Positions 32,481 to 36,239 of a DNA stretch of 36,239 nt are shown here, piece by piece (positions within the stretch are counted from its first letter, which is position 1; each line of letters opens with the position of its first letter). The stretch lies in assembly GCA_902623495.1 (NCBI GenBank), contig CACNTW010000003.1, positions 1-36,239 on the forward strand, written 5' to 3'. The stretch is from an uncultured Pelagibacteraceae bacterium (lineage in GTDB: Bacteria; Pseudomonadota; Alphaproteobacteria; Pelagibacterales; Pelagibacteraceae). The position numbers and the translations under genes are program-made. The notes beneath the pieces are model-generated. The model did no database searches, was not told the origin of the DNA, and saw nothing but the letters and a program-made list of their open reading frames with translations.

Positions 32481-33367
32481 TACTTGTGTTTTACAAGCTT
32501 TAATTTTTCTCTTGTTTCTGAAGGTGACATAATCTCTACACCAAGATCTGTGACGATCCTTATAGCTTTCTCAACTAATTGAGGATTTGTTGCCAATTTT
32601 CCTTTGGATAGATATAAATTATCCTCTAAACCAACTCTTGGGTTACCTCCCATTACTACAGTTTGAGCAACATATGGCATTTCGTTTTTAGATATTGCAA
32701 AACCTGACCATATACCTTCTTTAGGCATTATATCTTTCATTGCTTGCATAGCTAATGGTGTTGCGGGTGCTCCCCACGGTATTCCTAAACACATTTGAAA
32801 AAGAGGTGGATCACTTAATAATCCCTCTTTATATAACTGAGCTCCAAACCACATATTTCCCAAATCAAAAGCTTCTATTTCAGGTTTAACTTTTATTTCC
32901 TTAAGTTTTTTTGCAGCTTTTCTTAAATCATTAGGTGTATTAACTGTAATAACAGAACTGTCTCCAAAATTTAATGTACCACAATCAAGTGTACATATTT
33001 CTGGAAGAAATTGTTCAGCATTGGCTATTCTCTCCATTACATTTGCCATGTCTGTCATCGGACCAAATTCTAAAGGGTTTTTGCCTTGGCCTATATCTAA
33101 ATCACCACCCATACCTGTTGTAAGATTAAGAATAACATCAGTTTCGGATGATCTTATTCTATCAACTACTTCTTTATAAAGCTCGAGTCTTCTACTTGGA
33201 GTTCCATCTTCTTCTCTAACATGAATATGAGCAATAGCAGCACCGGCTTTCGCAGACTTTATTGCTGCTTTTGCAATTTGCTCTGGAGTTTTGGGTAAAT
33301 CAGGATGTTTGCTTGCTGTATCACCAGATCCTGTAACTGCGCATGAGATGAAGACTTTATTGTTCAT
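32480..33367 (-). CDS. Beta-keto acid cleavage enzyme (BKACE), probable dehydrocarnitine cleavage
   Basis: A 295-residue DUF849/BKACE protein. The family condenses a beta-keto acid with acetyl-CoA and splits it to acetoacetate and a CoA ester. The metal-binding strand is AHIHVREEDG (His47, His49). VILNLTTGMGGD, EAFDLGNMW and VGLEDNLYLSKG are further family motifs. Being one base from carnitine dehydrogenase, it most likely cleaves 3-dehydrocarnitine to betainyl-CoA and acetoacetate, a known BKACE reaction. It is the first gene of the minus-strand operon, divergent from the CitE-like gene with a 58-base gap that must hold both promoters. Confidence 0.88.
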   Translation of the reverse strand: MNNKVFISCAVTGSGDTASKHPDLPKTPEQIAKAAIKSAKAGAAIAHIHVREEDGTPSRRLELYKEVVDRIRSSETDVILNLTTGMGGDLDIGQGKNPLEFGPMTDMANVMERIANAEQFLPEICTLDCGTLNFGDSSVITVNTPNDLRKAAKKLKEIKVKPEIEAFDLGNMWFGAQLYKEGLLSDPPLFQMCLGIPWGAPATPLAMQAMKDIMPKEGIWSGFAISKNEMPYVAQTVVMGGNPRVGLEDNLYLSKGKLATNPQLVEKAIRIVTDLGVEIMSPSETREKLKLVKHK

Positions 33368-33425
33368 TTTTATTTATAGAAAAATATAATATCATATCAT
33401 TAATAATTATAGGAAATAAAATTAA

Positions 33426-34286
33426 ATGGACTTAAATAAACTAAGAGTAAGACGTAGTTTTATATTTACCCCAGGTCTTCAACCAGAAATGTTTCCAAAA
33501 GCCCTAGCTTCAGGCGCTGATATGGTTTGTATTGAATTAGAAGATGGAATAGCCATGAAAGATAAAGATGAAGCAAGAAAAAATACTATTGATGCATTAA
33601 AGTCACTAGAAGTAAAAAATGATGTTGAATTAGTTGTTAGATTAAATTGTCAAAGAACCAAACATGGACTTCTAGACTTAGAAGCTATTGCTTCAAATAA
33701 ACTAAAAGTTAAAGCTATCATGTTACCTAAAGTTAAAACGCCTGACGAAATTACATTTATTGATGACATGCTTACTGATTGTGGTTTAGATACTGATCTT
33801 CATGTTATAATGGAAACTAATCAAGCTCTTGAAAGTATTTATGATATTGCACATTCTAGCGATAGAATAGTTGCTCTATATTTCGGAGGAGAAGATATGG
33901 CGGCAGAATTGAGAGTGGAAAACAAATTAGAGAATTTAGTTTATGCAAGATCAAGATTAGTTCATGCTGGTGCAAGTAAAGGAGTTGATGTTATTGATGT
34001 TCCGTATTTAAATCTAGAGAATATGGAAGGCATGAAAAAAGAAGCCCAGTTTGTTAAAAACTTAGGTTTCACTGGAAAAGGATCTATTCATCCAAAACAA
34101 ATAAGTATCTTAAATGAAATTTTTACTCCATCAGAAGAAGAAATAAGTAAAGCTAAAAGAATTATGGATCAATTTAAAAAAGCTAATACAGGTTTGGTTG
34201 TAATTGATGGCAAATTAATAGAAAGACCAGTTTTACGAGAGATGCAAAGAAAATTGTTAGTAGCAAATAAAATAAATAAAAGCTGA
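33426..34286 (+). CDS. HpcH/HpaI-CitE-like lyase (malyl-CoA/citramalyl-CoA lyase type)
   Basis: A 286-residue CitE-family TIM-barrel lyase. These enzymes split or form 3-hydroxyacyl-CoA thioesters such as malyl-CoA or citramalyl-CoA with Mg2+. Marks are RRSFIFTPGLQPEM at the N-terminus, VCIELEDGIAM (metal-binding acid), VVRLNCQ, IMLPKV, ALYFGGEDMAAEL and GKGSIHPKQI. It starts the plus-strand operon (CitE-like, thioesterase, HD oxygenase, GMC dehydrogenase), with small gaps or overlaps. CitE-like proteins are regularly seen near carnitine-type genes, but I cannot name its reaction. It may process an acyl-CoA by-product or feed glyoxylate and acetyl-CoA into central metabolism. Confidence 0.85.
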   Translation: MDLNKLRVRRSFIFTPGLQPEMFPKALASGADMVCIELEDGIAMKDKDEARKNTIDALKSLEVKNDVELVVRLNCQRTKHGLLDLEAIASNKLKVKAIMLPKVKTPDEITFIDDMLTDCGLDTDLHVIMETNQALESIYDIAHSSDRIVALYFGGEDMAAELRVENKLENLVYARSRLVHAGASKGVDVIDVPYLNLENMEGMKKEAQFVKNLGFTGKGSIHPKQISILNEIFTPSEEEISKAKRIMDQFKKANTGLVVIDGKLIERPVLREMQRKLLVANKINKS

Positions 34287-34290
34287 TAAA

Positions 34291-34758
34291 ATGTCATTTC
34301 ATTTGGCTTCGCGAAAAATAATTAAAGATTGGACAGATTATAATGAGCATATGAACATGGCTTATTATGTTTTAATTTTTGATGAAGCTTGGGAGACGAT
34401 GCTTAATAAATTTGAAATGGGTGGAGCTAAAGCACAAATTAATAAAAGAAGCACTATGGTGGTTGAAACAAGGACAACTTATAACAACGAAGTTAAAGAG
34501 AATGAAGAAGTAGATGTTTATTGCACTTTTTTTGATCATGATAAAAAAAGATTACATTTAAAATGTGAAATGATTGAAAAAAAAACAAAAAAACTTGCTG
34601 CAACAACAGAAAGTCTCTCTCTTTATATTGATCTAGATAAACGAAAAGTTACAGAATTTGAAGAAGACAAAATAAAAATTATGGATGATTTTATTAATAA
34701 GAATAAAAATAATTTTAAAACTGATAATCTTGTACTTACAGGTAAATTAAAAAAATAA
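34291..34758 (+). CDS. Hotdog thioesterase, probable betainyl-CoA thioesterase
   Basis: A 155-residue 4HBT-like hotdog thioesterase. The motif DWTDYNEHMNMAYYVLIFDEA is close to that of the thioesterase associated with carnitine dehydrogenase, which hydrolyses betainyl-CoA to glycine betaine and CoA. In many bacteria this domain is fused to the dehydrogenase. Here it is a separate gene on the other strand, four bases after the CitE-like gene. Asp/Asn/His in DYNEHMN are the likely active-site region. The adjacent HD oxygenase starts right after the stop with no gap. Confidence 0.85.
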   Translation: MSFHLASRKIIKDWTDYNEHMNMAYYVLIFDEAWETMLNKFEMGGAKAQINKRSTMVVETRTTYNNEVKENEEVDVYCTFFDHDKKRLHLKCEMIEKKTKKLAATTESLSLYIDLDKRKVTEFEEDKIKIMDDFINKNKNNFKTDNLVLTGKLKK

Positions 34759-35295
34759 ATGCAAATTGTAGAAGAAATTATTTATAATTTTGAAAATAAT
34801 AAATCTTTATATATAGGTGAAAATATAACGATAGCAGATCACATGATTCAATCTGCAATGCTTGCAGAAAAGTCTAAATGTGACGATGATCTAATATGTT
34901 CTTGCTTACTTCATGATTATGGACATTTTGTTATCGATGATCCAAATAAATTAGTAGAAAATAATAAGGATGGTGAACATGAGGTGATTGGATACAAATT
35001 TCTAAAAAAATATTTTAGCAATAAAGTTGTAAACCCAATTAAATATCATGTTTTAGCCAAGCGATATTTAGCAAGAGACAAAAAGTATTATAACAAATTG
35101 TCTAAAGCATCGAAGATTAGTCTAAAACTTCAAGGGGGAGTTTTAAATGATAAAGAGTGTGAAGATTTTGAAAACAAAGATTATTTCAAAAGTTCCATAC
35201 TTCTCAGAAAATTTGATGAAGCATCAAAAAAAGTTGGTATTAAAATGAAAAATATTAATCAATACAAAGAATTATTAAAATTAAAATTAAAATGA
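34759..35295 (+). CDS. HD-domain mixed-valent diiron oxygenase (PhnZ/TmpB-like)
   Basis: A 178-residue HD protein that matches the phosphonate-cleaving oxygenase PhnZ rather than an HD phosphohydrolase. The PhnZ iron ligands have counterparts: His28, His52-Asp53, His74, His97 and Asp153. Also kept are the lid Tyr-Ile-Gly-Glu (Tyr18, Glu21), His56, Lys101 in HVLAKRYLA, and Arg150 in LLRKFDEASK, which in PhnZ contact the phosphonate. PhnZ cleaves 1-hydroxy-2-aminoethylphosphonate to glycine and phosphate. TmpB acts on the trimethylammonio analogue and yields glycine betaine and phosphate. The betaine and carnitine context favours TmpB. The gene abuts the thioesterase and overlaps the GMC gene by four bases (ATGA). 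Confidence 0.87.
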   Translation: MQIVEEIIYNFENNKSLYIGENITIADHMIQSAMLAEKSKCDDDLICSCLLHDYGHFVIDDPNKLVENNKDGEHEVIGYKFLKKYFSNKVVNPIKYHVLAKRYLARDKKYYNKLSKASKISLKLQGGVLNDKECEDFENKDYFKSSILLRKFDEASKKVGIKMKNINQYKELLKLKLK

Positions 35296-36239
35296 ATTTT
35301 GATTATATAATAATCGGTGCTGGCACAGCAGGTTGTGTTCTTGCGAATAGACTAAGCGAAAATGGTAAATTTAAAGTTGCTTTATTTGAGGCGGGTGGAT
35401 CTAGTGATATTTGGAAGGTAAATATGCCTTTGGCAATTTTGTATGCAATGCATGATCCAAAATATAATTATAAATATTATTCGGAACCAGAACCTAATTT
35501 AAATAATAGGAGATTATTTTGCCCAAGAGGAAAAATGATAGGTGGTTGTTCTGCGCATAATGGAATGGTTTACGTACGAGGAAACAAAAATGATTATGAA
35601 AGATGGGCTTCATTTGGTCTAAAATCATGGTCTTATGAAAATGTTTTACCATTTTTTAAAAAAATTGAGACATGGTCTGAAGGAGAGAATAAATTCAGAG
35701 GTGGGAAAGGAATTTTACCAGTAAATCAATCCAAAAACAAAAATCCATTGTTTAGTGCTTTTATTAATGCTTCTGTCGAAGCAGGATATAAAAAAAATGA
35801 TGACATGAACGGAGAAGATCAAGAGGGATTTGGAATGTATGACATTACAATTCATAAAGGACAAAGAGCTAGCGCTTCTAAATATTATCTAGAACCAGCA
35901 AAAAAAAGGAAAAATTTAAAAGTCTTTACAAATTCGTTTGCCGAAAGAATTATTTTTGAAGGAAAGAAAGCAGTCGGAATAGAAGTAAATATAAAAAATA
36001 AAGTCACAAAAGTTTATGCGAATAAAGAAGTTGTATTGAGTGGAGGTTCAATCAATTCACCACAACTATTGATGTTATCAGGTGTTGGACCTGAAAAAGA
36101 TTTAAAAGATAAAGGGATTAATGTTATCCACCCTTTAGAAGGAGTGGGTCAAAATTTACAAGATCACTTAGAAACCTACATTCAGCAAGAATGCAAAACT
36201 AAAGATACACTCTATTCTTATGTTAACAAAATCAATATG
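35292..36239 (+). CDS. GMC oxidoreductase, choline dehydrogenase (BetA)-like (3' partial)
   Basis: The first 316 codons of a glucose-methanol-choline flavoprotein run into the window end without a stop. The FAD motif is DYIIIGAGTAGCVLANRLSE, followed by ALFEAGG. GMC signature 1 is seen as NNRRLFCPRGKMIGGCSAHN followed by GMVYVRGNKNDYERWA, then QEGFGMYDITIHKGQRAS and signature 2, SGGSINSPQLLMLSGVGP. These blocks are close to choline dehydrogenase BetA, which oxidises choline to betaine aldehyde. Related GMC enzymes act on other alcohols, so the symbol is withheld. The start ATG overlaps the oxygenase stop by four bases. The catalytic His pair lies beyond the window, so activity cannot be checked. 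Confidence 0.88.
   Translation, partial: MNFDYIIIGAGTAGCVLANRLSENGKFKVALFEAGGSSDIWKVNMPLAILYAMHDPKYNYKYYSEPEPNLNNRRLFCPRGKMIGGCSAHNGMVYVRGNKNDYERWASFGLKSWSYENVLPFFKKIETWSEGENKFRGGKGILPVNQSKNKNPLFSAFINASVEAGYKKNDDMNGEDQEGFGMYDITIHKGQRASASKYYLEPAKKRKNLKVFTNSFAERIIFEGKKAVGIEVNIKNKVTKVYANKEVVLSGGSINSPQLLMLSGVGPEKDLKDKGINVIHPLEGVGQNLQDHLETYIQQECKTKDTLYSYVNKINM

Noticed and set aside
34759..35295. HD protein as a generic nucleotide phosphohydrolase
   Set aside because: The Tyr-Ile-Gly-Glu lid, the Lys and Arg that contact phosphonate, and the C-terminal FDEASK segment match PhnZ/TmpB, which ordinary HD hydrolases lack.
1..36239. CRISPR arrays, tRNA or rRNA genes, insertion sequences, phage genes, riboswitches
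   Set aside because: No regularly spaced repeats, cloverleaf-like segments, transposase or phage proteins, or recognisable aptamer cores were seen. Intergenic gaps are at most about 120 bases and mostly explained by promoters and hairpins.

Overview
The window is AT-rich (by eye about one third G+C or less) and packed with genes. Most same-strand neighbours overlap or lie within a few bases, convergent genes nearly abut, and no gene-free stretch exceeds about 120 bases. I see no rRNA, tRNA, phage or transposon genes and no CRISPR array. The gene content is periplasmic-binding-protein ABC transporters, two DmdA-like members of the GcvT family, two betaine-homocysteine-methyltransferase-like proteins and a carnitine-to-glycine-betaine route. 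Together with the compact layout this suggests a streamlined marine alphaproteobacterium of the SAR11/Pelagibacterales type. That assignment is an inference from style and content, not from a marker gene.

Layout. (1) 1-7270, plus strand: a tight seven-gene run with a DmdA/GcvT-like protein (5' end outside the window), a peptidase E-like serine peptidase, an FMN alpha-hydroxy-acid oxidase, a ThDP-dependent lyase/decarboxylase, a small transthyretin/5-hydroxyisourate-hydrolase-like protein, a second and more typical DmdA-like protein, and a FadA-type thiolase. Its substrate is unknown. (2) 7271-13728, minus strand: an Asp/Glu-racemase-like (EutA-like) protein, an M24 hydrolase close to ectoine hydrolase DoeA, and a Pot-type ABC importer (ATPase, binding protein, two permeases). 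A strong hairpin follows the binding-protein gene. (3) 13845-18213, plus: aldehyde dehydrogenase, VOC protein, homocysteine-methyltransferase-like protein, MsrA and a beta-lactamase-fold serine hydrolase. (4) 18215-22716, minus: iron alcohol dehydrogenase, amidase, EamA permease and a second homocysteine-methyltransferase-like protein. (5) 22755-30335: an EamA permease and a betaine/TMAO-type ABC importer made of an ATPase, a tandem fused permease, a binding protein and a second unpaired ATPase. A butyrobetaine-dioxygenase-family enzyme sits among them. (6) 30340-36239: an SDR, then divergent carnitine genes (carnitine dehydrogenase and BKACE on minus; CitE-like lyase and betainyl-CoA-type thioesterase on plus), a PhnZ/TmpB-type HD diiron oxygenase, and a choline-dehydrogenase-like GMC enzyme cut by the window end.

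How it may work together. The right half reads as a funnel of quaternary ammonium compounds into glycine betaine. Butyrobetaine would be hydroxylated to carnitine, oxidised to dehydrocarnitine, cleaved to betainyl-CoA and acetoacetate, and hydrolysed to betaine. Choline would enter through the GMC dehydrogenase. A trimethylammonio-phosphonate may enter through a TmpA/TmpB-like pair. The homocysteine methyltransferase-like proteins could then use the methyl groups. The two most unusual observations are the PhnZ/TmpB enzyme embedded in a carnitine/choline operon alongside a TmpA-family dioxygenase, and two methyltransferase paralogues that both have His where the family normally has the first zinc Cys.
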